This document shows, in pieces, positions 47,415-56,055 of a stretch of 64,000 nt of DNA. The number at the start of each line of letters is the position of its first letter. Position 1 is the stretch's first letter. The notes beneath the pieces are model-generated. The model did no database searches, was not told where the DNA came from, and saw nothing but the letters and a program-made list of their open reading frames with translations. Source of the stretch: an uncultured Thiothrix sp. Its GTDB lineage: Bacteria; Pseudomonadota; Gammaproteobacteria; Thiotrichales; Thiotrichaceae. Location: assembly GCF_937873765.1 (NCBI RefSeq), contig NZ_CALMZC010000041.1, forward strand, positions 1 through 64,000, in the 5' to 3' direction. The translations under genes and the position numbers were made by a program.

Positions 47415-48780
47415 GTATGATCTCCTGACTAATTAGTCGAGAGACTTGCCGCAACTCACGCTCAATAATAAACTGTGCTTCTTCACCACGACTTGAAACT
47501 TTTTTAGCAATCTCTAAAAACTTATCGCTTATTTGTTTGTTTTTAATAACGAGATCACGCTCTTTATAGAAATCAGCAAATAGCTGCTCAGTTTCAATAT
47601 CAAACTCTTCAGAGACTCCGAAAATCTCCTCTAAGATGAGCTGATAACTTTTACCGGCTGCTGAGGGTATACCCTCAATTATTCCTGATGTAGGTTTTTG
47701 ATTAGCCTCAGGTAAGCGGTAAACCCAAGCATCCTCAACAGAGCCTACTACAAAAGGCGAATGTGTGGATGCAAAAATTTGCGCATTGGGTAACAGCTTC
47801 TGTACGGCGGGAAGAATCCGGCGTTGCCATTTGGGGTGCAGATGAATATCTATTTCGTCTAAGAGCAGGATAATCGGTTGTGAAAAGGCATCTTTATCTT
47901 GATCTGCCCAAGGTATACTTTCTAAACGCAGAGAAAGATCGGCGACCCAGCTAATAATAGACTTTAAGCCATCGGGTAGTCCATCAAATGCAAAAGCCAC
48001 TTCATTTATTTTTAATGAAACTTGTAATGGATTTCTTTCCAGTTTAAATTCAAAATTCAGATCACAAATATCTTTTATAAAATCTGAAATTCTTCTTAGA
48101 GAAAACTCGTATTTACTGGCCTCATCTTTATCTCTATCTGCTAGTGCTAAAGCATATTGAGTTCGATTATTTGCAATCCACTGCAATATAAGCTCTGGCC
48201 TGACACTTTGATCAAAAGATAGTGAATTTTCAAATGGTGAGTTATCAATAGATTTTATTGAATTTATGTCAAACTGTTTTAGACTACGAGAACCTGAATA
48301 AGCAAAGACTGCAAAATTATATTTACTTTTATTGGTTAAATGGTAGTTATTTTTCGCAGCTCTATAAAAGTCCAAACTATGATTTTGTCGAGACTTCTGA
48401 AAACCAAGACAAACATCATTCCTCCATCGGAAAATATCATAATTTTCTATAAAATCTGCCCCTTCAACTTTTAAAGCAAAAAAACCATTTTCCCCTTCAA
48501 AATTGAAAAGGACATAGGCGCTATCGCTTCTAAATCGATGAGCAGTGATAAACGAATCAGGAGCACTATTCCTAGTATCTTTAAAAATATCCGAAATCGC
48601 ATAAAGTACTGTACTTTTACCACTCCCATTTGGCCCGGTTAGCAAGTGAATTTCAGCTTTTTTAGCATCCGCCTCTAAGGTTTCTATCGGCTTAAAATCA
48701 AAACGGACTTTTTCAAAAACGCCTACTTGAAACAACTCAAGACCTTCAAGACGATAAGGCACTCTTGCTAACTCACCCAT
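47407..48780 (-). CDS. ptuA: Septu-type ATPase PtuA
   Basis: A 457-residue ABC/SMC-like ATPase. Walker A GPNGSGKST near residue 47; FAYSGSRSLKQF; a middle helical insert (about 190-250); PDGLKSIISWVADL as signature-like; and Walker B ILLLDEIDIHLHPKWQRRILPAVQ near 305, then STHSPFVVG for the D- and H-loop region. This AAA_15/21-type layout matches PtuA, which forms an oligomer with PtuB and senses phage DNA or nucleotide levels. Other stand-alone overcoming-lysogenization-defect (OLD)-like ATPases were considered but the PtuB neighbour decides it. Confidence 0.82.
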   Translation of the reverse strand: MGELARVPYRLEGLELFQVGVFEKVRFDFKPIETLEADAKKAEIHLLTGPNGSGKSTVLYAISDIFKDTRNSAPDSFITAHRFRSDSAYVLFNFEGENGFFALKVEGADFIENYDIFRWRNDVCLGFQKSRQNHSLDFYRAAKNNYHLTNKSKYNFAVFAYSGSRSLKQFDINSIKSIDNSPFENSLSFDQSVRPELILQWIANNRTQYALALADRDKDEASKYEFSLRRISDFIKDICDLNFEFKLERNPLQVSLKINEVAFAFDGLPDGLKSIISWVADLSLRLESIPWADQDKDAFSQPIILLLDEIDIHLHPKWQRRILPAVQKLLPNAQIFASTHSPFVVGSVEDAWVYRLPEANQKPTSGIIEGIPSAAGKSYQLILEEIFGVSEEFDIETEQLFADFYKERDLVIKNKQISDKFLEIAKKVSSRGEEAQFIIERELRQVSRLISQEIILA

Positions 48781-48786
48781 TAGAAC

Positions 48787-50124
48787 TTACCTCACAAATA
48801 CCGCTATCGATTCCACATGCGCCGTATGCGGAAACATATCCATTACCCCAGCACCCATAAGCTTATAGCCTTGTGTATTCACTAGCTCGCCCGCATCACG
48901 CGCTAAGGTAGCTGGATCACAAGAGACATAAACAATACGCTCGGCCTTCAATTTGCCTAAATGCGGAATGAGCTCTTTCGCACCCGCACGAGGAGGATCG
49001 AGTAAAATTCGGTCATAGCTGCGCTTGAGCCAAGGCTCTTGGCTTAAGTCTTCCGCCATTAAATTGCAGGCATAGTAGTCGGTATTTTGAATCTGATTGG
49101 CATGTGCAGCCGCACGGGCACGTTCAACCATCGCCTGATCACCTTCCACCCCAATCACTTGAGCCACTTGTCGGGCTAAAGGCAGCGTGAAATTCCCCAG
49201 ACCACAGAATAGATCCAGCACTGTATCCGTCGACTTTACCTCTAACAGCTCCAAAGCACGGATGACCATTTTGCGATTTAAGGCTTGATTAACTTGAATA
49301 AAATCTAAAGGCGCAAATTGCACACGAGTATTAAATGGTGGGTGGGCATAAAACAAATCGCCCGAACCATATACCTTATGGACTGTCTGGGGGCCAGCCG
49401 GTTGCAGGTAAAGTTCAAACTTAAATTCGCGGGCAAAATTCAGTAGTTTTTCGGTATCGCCTGCGGATAAAGATTCCATGTGGCGCACGACTAAAGCAGC
49501 CACTTCCTCATCACCAATCGCTACTTCAATTTGTGGCAGCATCTCACGCGCATCCATGCTGGTCACAAGCTGCTGCAATGCAGTAATCCGCTCACCGACT
49601 AAAGGATGCAAAATTTCACAACGGGAAATTTCCGCGATTAAGCCACCCGTTTTTTCCCGAAAACCCACTAAGGCTTGCTGTTTTTTACGTACCCAACGTG
49701 CCCCTAAACGGGCTTTACGTCGATACGCCCAACCATCAGCCGTCAAAGGCTCGAATACAGTTTCGGGCTGGACTTTGCCAATATGCTGCAAATTATCGAG
49801 TAAAATCTGCTGCTTATAGATAATCTGTGCTTCAAGTGATATATGTTGCCAACTGCAACCGCCACAAATCGCAAAATGCTGACATTTGGGCTCAACGCGA
49901 TTTGGAGAGGCGCTTAATACTGTCTCCACGCGCCCTTCATCATAGTTCGCTTTATAAGAGGTATAGCGGAACGCGACTTTTTCCTCAGGCAAAGCACCGT
50001 CAATAAACACCGTTTTGCCATCGACCCGCGCAACACCTTTACCTTCCAAGGTTAAGGCTGTGACTTCGGCCTCAACGAGAGGGCTATTTTGGACACCACG
50101 GGGTTTGTGTTGACGACGACTCAT
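48787..50124 (-). CDS. rlmD: 23S rRNA (uracil(1939)-C(5))-methyltransferase
   Basis: A 445-residue SAM-dependent methyltransferase. An N-terminal TRAM domain (about 15-70, VEAEVTALTLEGKGVARVDGKTVF) is followed by the [4Fe-4S] cysteines (CQHFAICGGCSWQH near 75-90 plus a later cysteine, RCEILHP), and the catalytic fold with DLFCGLGNFTLPLA near residue 295 and the nucleophile region LLDPPRAG / VYVSCDPATLARD near 365-395. ATG 50124 matches the family start MSRR; a longer form would start in the upstream gap. It lies 7 bases before the Septu ATPase. Confidence 0.93.
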   Translation of the reverse strand: MSRRQHKPRGVQNSPLVEAEVTALTLEGKGVARVDGKTVFIDGALPEEKVAFRYTSYKANYDEGRVETVLSASPNRVEPKCQHFAICGGCSWQHISLEAQIIYKQQILLDNLQHIGKVQPETVFEPLTADGWAYRRKARLGARWVRKKQQALVGFREKTGGLIAEISRCEILHPLVGERITALQQLVTSMDAREMLPQIEVAIGDEEVAALVVRHMESLSAGDTEKLLNFAREFKFELYLQPAGPQTVHKVYGSGDLFYAHPPFNTRVQFAPLDFIQVNQALNRKMVIRALELLEVKSTDTVLDLFCGLGNFTLPLARQVAQVIGVEGDQAMVERARAAAHANQIQNTDYYACNLMAEDLSQEPWLKRSYDRILLDPPRAGAKELIPHLGKLKAERIVYVSCDPATLARDAGELVNTQGYKLMGAGVMDMFPHTAHVESIAVFVR

Positions 50125-50180
50125 AAATTCCGGCTCTAAAGGCAAAAGGGGCAATTCTAAGCAAAGACAGAATAGACTGC

Positions 50181-50825
50181 TTAGCTAAATTTAGTTAGTA
50201 AGAAACTCTCAACAAAGCCAATTATGCTATTTACATCAGGCTCTGAAATTTTATCCCATTCAGCATGCATAGCCATATTTCTGATCCTAGGCATAGCATC
50301 CAATAAAGATTTTTGTGCGCCTACTACATGACCAGAGCTTTTCAAGGCATTGACAACTTCCTGCATACTTTTATTTGTAATATCAATGCCTTGATTAGTC
50401 GAATAGCGCTTAAGAGCATCTTCTAAAGCAGCACTTGCTAAAACAGCAGCAACATTTTTATGTCCTTCTGCTAAAGATTGTCTTGCAAGAACTATAAAAT
50501 CCCCAAAAACTTCACCAGAAATACGTAAATCAACATTGAAAACATAACCACCTTCAAAATCCTGCTTAGCACTTAAAAAAATATCTTTTAATTTAAGTAG
50601 ATAAGAGGAACTACCATGGACTTTTTCATAATCATGCAAGAAGTTTTTATAATAAGGAGACAATTCACCATAAACAGCTTTAAGTAAATTTAATGCGCTA
50701 GTAGCACATCCTTCCCAACTTCCAGTATTTAGACGGGTAACTCCTTCACCTCTAGCAAAAGGAATTTTCTCAAATTGAATAGCTAGCTCATTAAAACGTC
50801 GTTGAAATGTTTCGTGTATCGCCAA
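50181..50825 (-). CDS. HEPN-like hypothetical protein
   Basis: A 214-residue cytosolic helical protein. Near its C-terminus it has RNMAMHAEWDK, an R-x4-H motif as in HEPN RNases and related domains, and a preceding AAALEDALKRYSTNQGI helix similar to DUF4145/abortive infection type proteins. TTG 50825 is chosen: AGGGGG sits 6 bases upstream and lies within the first copy of the 106-bp repeat. Annotating from 50879 would include the repeat-derived sequence at the N-terminus. It could be a toxin-like or defence RNase given its neighbours; activity is unproven. Confidence 0.62.
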   Translation of the reverse strand: MAIHETFQRRFNELAIQFEKIPFARGEGVTRLNTGSWEGCATSALNLLKAVYGELSPYYKNFLHDYEKVHGSSSYLLKLKDIFLSAKQDFEGGYVFNVDLRISGEVFGDFIVLARQSLAEGHKNVAAVLASAALEDALKRYSTNQGIDITNKSMQEVVNALKSSGHVVGAQKSLLDAMPRIRNMAMHAEWDKISEPDVNSIIGFVESFLLTKFS

Positions 50826-50962
50826 GTTAAGCCCCCTGTTCCCAAGCCGCTGCAAACGCTTGCAAAGGAATTTTCTCAAATTGAATAGCTAGCTCATTAA
50901 AACGTCGTTGAAATGTTTCGTGTATCGCCAAGTTAAGCCCCCTGTTCCCAAGCCGCTGCAAA
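50758..50962. repeat. 106-bp tandem direct repeat (99 bp identical)
   Basis: Bases 50758-50856 repeat exactly at 50864-50962 with an offset of 106, and similarity continues to 50972 with two mismatches. The unit carries the last codons of the exonuclease gene (copy 2), and its copy 1 carries the beginning of the HEPN-like gene. As 106 is not a multiple of three, copy 2 has a short frameshifted remnant of the HEPN start. A recent tandem duplication, or a local sequencing/assembly artefact, explains it. Confidence 0.9.
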
Positions 50963-51715
50963 TGCCTGCAAATGCGTCTTTCCCGATTGCGTCAATACCT
51001 TGCGGACTAAAGCGCCTTCACTGGCATAACGCTCAGCATCAATCTGCCCACGCATCAGTTGGAAACGTAAATAAACCAGCCAGGTATTCAGCACATCGGT
51101 TTCGCAATAGTTACGGATTTCAGTGATTTTACCTGCTTGGAAGGCTTCCCAAACTTTCGAGCCATCCATACCCATTTTGCCGGGGAAACCATAAAGCGTG
51201 GCTAATTCGTCTAAAGGTGCATTGGCGCGCCCACCGTACAAAGCCAATACATCCATTAAATCGGTATGGCGCTGGTGATAACGGCTAATATAGTTATTCC
51301 ATTTGAAACTACTATCGTCATCACCCAAATCCCAATAGCGGGGCGCTGCAATCTTATGCAGCATCGCTCGATAGTGAATCACGGGTAGGTCAAAACCACT
51401 GCCATTCCACGACACTAAAGTTGGGGTAAAGCGTTCAATCCCATCAAAAAAGCGTTGGATAAGATCTTTTTCACTAGCTTTTTCGTCACCCAAAGACCAG
51501 ACCTTAAATTCATCGCCGCGTCCACGGAAGGTTACAGAAATCGCGACAATGCGCTGCAAATGATGGGCTAAAAACTCCGAACCGCCCGTTTTTTGTGCGC
51601 GTAAATGGAACATCGCTTTAGCAACACCGCTCGCCTCTAAATCACCTAAATCATAAAGCTTACGCCCACCTTCAACGTCGGGAACGGTTTCAATATCAAA
51701 AACGAGCGTATTCAT
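50933..51715 (-). CDS. Predicted 3'-5' exonuclease, PolB-like
   Basis: A 260-residue DnaQ-fold exonuclease of the DNA_pol_B_exo2 family (PF10108). It begins MNTLVFDIETVPD (ExoI acidic residues D and E), has VSWNGSGFDLPVIHYRA near residue 100 (ExoII, N-x3-F/Y-D), LMDVLALYGG, and FRNYCETDVLNTWLVY-like ExoIII (Y-C-E-T-D) near 205. It probably processes single-stranded DNA or RNA ends. Its 3' end is the source of the tandem repeat that runs into the HEPN-like gene. Confidence 0.88.
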   Translation of the reverse strand: MNTLVFDIETVPDVEGGRKLYDLGDLEASGVAKAMFHLRAQKTGGSEFLAHHLQRIVAISVTFRGRGDEFKVWSLGDEKASEKDLIQRFFDGIERFTPTLVSWNGSGFDLPVIHYRAMLHKIAAPRYWDLGDDDSSFKWNNYISRYHQRHTDLMDVLALYGGRANAPLDELATLYGFPGKMGMDGSKVWEAFQAGKITEIRNYCETDVLNTWLVYLRFQLMRGQIDAERYASEGALVRKVLTQSGKTHLQAFAAAWEQGA

Positions 51716-51799
51716 AGCCTCAAATCCTGCTAGTGCGAAGTTAGCTCATCATACAACAAGCCACAGTTTAGAGGAAAAGCTCTTGTAGTTTGGCGGCTG

Positions 51800-52393
51800 A
51801 TGCGCACAATAGCGCTTATGTTATCCATTCAACTTTTACAAAGTGCCTGCCCGTTTTTAACGGCTGAAACACTGGCTTTACTTAGACCACAATTTCACCT
51901 CAAGCACTATAAACGTGGTGAAGCCCTATTACGCCAGAATGAACGCTGGCAGCAAGTTTATCTGCTTGAAACCGGCTTGATTCGCCTCTATTTCCTGCGG
52001 CCTGATGGCAAGGAATTTAATAAAAACTTTTACCGTGAAGGCCAATTGATTTGCCCACTGACAGCGAATATGCAGCAGCAAGCCTCACTCTTTGGCATTA
52101 GTTGCATTGAAAATTGCAGTTTATGGCAATGTCCTGCTGAGCAATTCATCTCTATTTTGAGCAGCCAGCAGGCTTGGACACCATTACAAAGTCATTTCCT
52201 TAGCAAATTAGTGGATCACAAATTACAGCGCGAACATGATCTGTTGAGCCTAGCCGCTAAAGAACGTTATCAAGCTTTTTGTGAGCGTGAGCCTGAATTC
52301 GCTGAGCGCGTGCCTTTGGTGCAATTAGCCAGTTATTTGGGGATGACGGATGTGTCATTGTCGCGCTTACGCACGAGTTTAAATAAAACTTAA
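51800..52393 (+). CDS. Crp/Fnr family transcriptional regulator
   Basis: A 197-residue regulator. An N-terminal cyclic-nucleotide-binding-like beta roll (YKRGEALLRQNERWQQVYLLETGLIRLYFLRPDGKEFNKNFYREGQ) precedes a dimerisation helix and a short C-terminal HTH (VPLVQLASYLGMTDVSLSRLRTSL). No cysteine cluster as in FNR. Starts possible at 51800 or at ATG 51818. It is followed by the DUF1772 membrane protein 58 bases downstream and may control it, as Crp-like genes commonly neighbour their targets. Confidence 0.82.
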   Translation: MRTIALMLSIQLLQSACPFLTAETLALLRPQFHLKHYKRGEALLRQNERWQQVYLLETGLIRLYFLRPDGKEFNKNFYREGQLICPLTANMQQQASLFGISCIENCSLWQCPAEQFISILSSQQAWTPLQSHFLSKLVDHKLQREHDLLSLAAKERYQAFCEREPEFAERVPLVQLASYLGMTDVSLSRLRTSLNKT

Positions 52394-52451
52394 AGGCTTA
52401 TCATTTGATAAGGTGAGCACTCAACAACTACGAAATACTGTAGGCATCTTC

Positions 52452-53000
52452 ATGATTAGGATGAACCCTACTATGCAAACCCGCCCCTATACTCTGCTAG
52501 AAAACACTAGCCTTGCTCTAGCCATTTTAATGTTTGGCATCATGGCAGGCTTTTTCTGGACTTATACCTTCAATGTCAACTTAGCCACAGCACAATTGGA
52601 TGGCGCGAGTTATGCGCGTGTACAGTCTTTATTTAATGTCAATGTACGGCATGCGATGTTTTTCAGTTTCTTTTTTGGCAGTGCAATCGTCGCTGTGCTA
52701 GCACTGATCTTGAATTACCACCACTATCGCTCACCGAGTTTTTGGCTTCTAGCAAGTGCAGCCGTGCTCTATATGCTTGGCATTATTCTCTTCACTAAAT
52801 TTATCAACTTACCACTAAATTACTACACCGAATCGTGGAATCCGGAACATTTACCTCAGGATTGGGAAGCCACACGACAAAGCTGGAATGCGGCCAATGC
52901 AGGTCGAGTGTTCATTTCTGCCTTAGTTTTTGTTTTGAGCCTCGCCGCTTTGTTGCTACGTAGCCTTAGTCCTTATCCCAGAGCTAAAACTAACCAATAA
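52452..53000 (+). CDS. DUF1772 membrane protein
   Basis: A 182-residue integral membrane protein with four predicted spans: ALAILMFGIMAGFFWTYTF near 20, FFSFFFGSAIVAVLALIL near 75, WLLASAAVLYMLGIILF near 100, and VFISALVFVLSLAALLL near 160. NLPLNYYTESWN and WEATRQSWNAANAGR are DUF1772 (anthrone oxygenase-like) features. ATG 52452 has AGG upstream; a GTG at 52413 and ATG 52473 are alternatives. Function unknown; likely under the neighbouring Crp/Fnr regulator. Confidence 0.75.
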   Translation: MIRMNPTMQTRPYTLLENTSLALAILMFGIMAGFFWTYTFNVNLATAQLDGASYARVQSLFNVNVRHAMFFSFFFGSAIVAVLALILNYHHYRSPSFWLLASAAVLYMLGIILFTKFINLPLNYYTESWNPEHLPQDWEATRQSWNAANAGRVFISALVFVLSLAALLLRSLSPYPRAKTNQ

Positions 53001-53002
53001 GC

Positions 53003-54649
53003 CTATTGCGGATACCAATAGCGCACTTGCGGATCATCTTTTTTAATCAATACAAACTGATTCGCAAACACCCGATATTCTGCACTCCATTGGCCATCCG
53101 GCCACTGGATGCGGATCGTCGCACGCTCAGCCACCCCCAAGCCCACATGCACGAAACCGGATTCTCCCGAAGCATGTCCACCCCCGACTTGAATTCGCCG
53201 AATTTGCGAAGGCACTCCGGTTTTAATTGCAATGCTTGCGCCCACCGCATGGCGATTCGCGCCTGTTTGTGCCAATTCAATCTCCAGCCAATTCCCCATG
53301 AGCTGAGTGCCTTGAGCCGTTTTTGCGCCCAAATTACGAAACACACTCACGGGGTCTTTACGATTCACCACCATCAGATCTAATAAACCATCCGCATTAA
53401 AATCATGCAGCGTCGCACCTCGCCCACGCCGCGCTAGATCAATCCCAGACTCATGCCCTGCTTCGTAAAATTTTTTATTCCACTGCCCAAGCAATAGATT
53501 ATCGGGGTCAAAAGCTGCAAAATCAGGCATCGCTTCGACATTACCTTTAGCGATGAAGAGATCGAGTTTGGTGTCATTATTCACATCATCAAACTCGGCA
53601 TGCCAGCCTGTCGACGGTTTTAAATCCTCACCAATATACGGGCGATGTGCTGTGGCTTGGCGCTCATACGCACTATCTTTATAGATGGGTCGATCTTCTT
53701 CTGCTTCATCATCTAAGACTTGTAAGCGCGTATCCCCCATTGAAGTTAAGGCATACTCAGGAAAACCATCCCCTTCTAAATCACCCTCAGCAATCCCCAT
53801 CCCCCAAATCAAGACACGCTGCCAACCATCATTACGGCTATAAAGCTTGGGTGGATTGTCGGCAGGAATACGCCACAGTTGCTCCTCCCCTTCACGGTAA
53901 TATTGGCGATCATTGGTGATGCGCAGAGCTGGCTCACCACTTTTATTCCAATCGGTGAAGAGCATCGACAAAGCGCAAAAGCCGGGGGCTAAAGCAGTAC
54001 GCTCATGATAATCCGCTTGAGCTTTGGAGCTGGGGCGAAATAAATCATTTTCATGACAAGTGCCCCACGGCGAACCCGGTGCAGAGCGATCGACATAATT
54101 GCCAAAAGCTAAAGTGGGATAGGTTTGACCTTTTTCAAAGGTAGCAGCAAAAGCCGTCGTCCAAGCATTGCCACCCTCATAATTCCAAAGTTTATTCGCT
54201 TTAGTGAAACTACAATCAGCACCACCTTTTAAGAGTAAATTGCGCCCTACTTTTAAAACGACTAAATCCTGAAAACCATCATTATCAATATCCAGCGGAT
54301 AAGCCCCCGTGACTTGCTTAAGATCATTGTCTTCTAGAGTTAAGGGTTGTGGCTTAAACACTAAAGCTTCACCCGTTTTGCTAGCATTCCTATAAAGCTT
54401 CGCTGGCTGTTCCCCGCCGGCGATAAACACATCAGGCATCCGGTCTTGATTACAATCTAACACCGCTAAGCCGCCACCGACGAAAAACTCCCAAGGCCCG
54501 GTGTATTGCTGATCGATGCCAGCACTCGCGGTTTCATTCTGCATCAAGGGAATATCCATCGGTGCTGCCAATTTAGTTACTTCTTCTGCAGGCGACAAGG
54601 GTGCTAGCAAGCAACAACTTGCTAGCAATAAAGACTTCAAAGCATGCAT
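53003..54649 (-). CDS. CRTAC1/ASPIC-UnbV exported repeat protein
   Basis: A 548-residue exported protein with a signal peptide (MHALKSLLLASCCLLAPLSPA). Several FG-GAP/VCBS units with DxDxDG-type Ca loops: LDCNQDRMPDVFIAGG near residue 65, LDIDNDGFQDLVVLKVG near 115, DLEGDGFPEYALTS near 290, DDVNNDTKLDLFIAKG near 345, DFNADGLLDLMVVNR near 410, followed by the ASPIC/UnbV domain near 450-530 (HAVGASIAIKTG and GLGVAERATIRIQWPDG). ATG shares one base with the stop of the di-heme oxidoreductase (TAATG), so the two are coupled. Confidence 0.87.
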   Translation of the reverse strand: MHALKSLLLASCCLLAPLSPAEEVTKLAAPMDIPLMQNETASAGIDQQYTGPWEFFVGGGLAVLDCNQDRMPDVFIAGGEQPAKLYRNASKTGEALVFKPQPLTLEDNDLKQVTGAYPLDIDNDGFQDLVVLKVGRNLLLKGGADCSFTKANKLWNYEGGNAWTTAFAATFEKGQTYPTLAFGNYVDRSAPGSPWGTCHENDLFRPSSKAQADYHERTALAPGFCALSMLFTDWNKSGEPALRITNDRQYYREGEEQLWRIPADNPPKLYSRNDGWQRVLIWGMGIAEGDLEGDGFPEYALTSMGDTRLQVLDDEAEEDRPIYKDSAYERQATAHRPYIGEDLKPSTGWHAEFDDVNNDTKLDLFIAKGNVEAMPDFAAFDPDNLLLGQWNKKFYEAGHESGIDLARRGRGATLHDFNADGLLDLMVVNRKDPVSVFRNLGAKTAQGTQLMGNWLEIELAQTGANRHAVGASIAIKTGVPSQIRRIQVGGGHASGESGFVHVGLGVAERATIRIQWPDGQWSAEYRVFANQFVLIKKDDPQVRYWYPQ

Positions 54650-56055
54650 TATTCGATCACCAAGGTTTTCAGATAAGCAACTAGGGAAGAACGTTCCGCA
54701 TCGGTGAGTGCTATATAGGCGTCACGTGCTGCTCGACCTTCACCGCCATGTGCCCGAATGATTTCATTTAAGGTAAGTTGATCACCACGATGCCCATAAG
54801 GTGCGGTGGAAGCAATCCCCCAGAGTTCAGAGGTCATAAATTGGTCGCGCTCCACAAAGCGCTGGGAAAGTAACTCATTCCCTAAGCTTGCCACTTGTTC
54901 ATCCGCAATCACATGGCGTTTTAAATCACCAAATAGTGGAATTAAATACTCCCCTTTTTCATTCTTTTTCAAATCCTTAGCCCAAGCTTGTGAAGTAAAA
55001 TCATAACTGATTTTGCTTTGCGCATTTTCACCTTGGCGCACAGTACCAGCCGTATCCCATAACCCAGGATCAGTGAAAGTCAAACTTGTTAAAGGTAAAG
55101 CGGGGATATGACAACTAGCACATTGAATTTTCTGAAAAAGCTTTTCACCAGCAGATGCAGCTTGTTGCCATTTCAAGTCTTCAGGTTGTTTTTGAATAGG
55201 CGGTGGAAGACTAGCCTGCCACGCAACTAAAGCAGCAATATCGGCTGGGCTGAGTTCATTCTTAATACCATCTTCATCGAAATCCTCTTCGCCAGTCCAG
55301 CGTGATCCAAAACGCTCAAGGGCTTGCATTCCATGATGTTGGTTCATGGCATTCACCGTAAATTGACGTAAGGAAGCAAACACGCCTTTTTGACTAAACG
55401 GACGAATAATTAAATCAGTATCAATGCCTTGGAGTGCACTAAGATCAACTACTCCATCAGGCTGCGCAGTAATAAAGCCGTAGGATACGCCTTTGGTGAG
55501 TAACTCTGCCTTAACTGGCTGTTTAGCACTACGTGCTTCTTTCAGAGCTTGGGCACGGATGCTGTGCAAATCAGTGGTCATTTCTCGTGCTAATAGCTCA
55601 ATTAAGCCAGCACCAAATAGATGGTTAGTATTGCGCTCATTGGAAAATTGCGGGTCAAGACTATCGAAATCGGCATTCACAAAGCCTTCAGACACAAAAA
55701 CATTCGCCGTAAAATCACCAGCTCCACCCACCTTCGGATCATTGTGACAACCTGCGCAAGCGGCAGCATCTAAGCCAGCGGTACGACTAAAGGTAAACTC
55801 ACTGACACGCTTGCGCTTAGTAGGGATAATGGCTTGGGTTGCTTTCGGACGCCCAGCACCTTCTTCACGAGTGAAACGAGCTATAAATAAACGCTCGCCA
55901 TAGTTACGAATAGACGCTAAGTCCCCCGCAGAAGCTGCGCCATTTGGCAGTTGAAAATCAGATTGTAAATGTTGATCTAACCATGGCTCATTCTCGGCAC
56001 TTACTACCATACTGTTCATGCTCACCAAGGTAGCTATTAACCAAATGCATTTCAT
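54649..56055 (-). CDS. Di-heme oxidoreductase (DHOR, DUF1111), second copy
   Basis: A 468-residue exported c-type cytochrome with CAGCH near residue 100 and CASCH near 317, and the DUF1111 blocks WGIASTAPYGHRGDQLTLNEIIRAHGGEGRAAR near the end, with a histidine ligand. It resembles the 9894 protein in architecture but is clearly diverged (for example SELWGIASTAPYGHRG versus APLWGIGLIETVNG). Start ATG 56055 overlaps the ROK stop by four bases (ATGA). A periplasmic redox function is likely; substrate unknown. Confidence 0.86.
   Translation of the reverse strand: MKCIWLIATLVSMNSMVVSAENEPWLDQHLQSDFQLPNGAASAGDLASIRNYGERLFIARFTREEGAGRPKATQAIIPTKRKRVSEFTFSRTAGLDAAACAGCHNDPKVGGAGDFTANVFVSEGFVNADFDSLDPQFSNERNTNHLFGAGLIELLAREMTTDLHSIRAQALKEARSAKQPVKAELLTKGVSYGFITAQPDGVVDLSALQGIDTDLIIRPFSQKGVFASLRQFTVNAMNQHHGMQALERFGSRWTGEEDFDEDGIKNELSPADIAALVAWQASLPPPIQKQPEDLKWQQAASAGEKLFQKIQCASCHIPALPLTSLTFTDPGLWDTAGTVRQGENAQSKISYDFTSQAWAKDLKKNEKGEYLIPLFGDLKRHVIADEQVASLGNELLSQRFVERDQFMTSELWGIASTAPYGHRGDQLTLNEIIRAHGGEGRAARDAYIALTDAERSSLVAYLKTLVIE

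Noticed and set aside
46836..48780. Retron Ec78-like system, since PtuA and PtuB also occur there
   Set aside because: No reverse transcriptase gene or msr-msd RNA is next to the pair.
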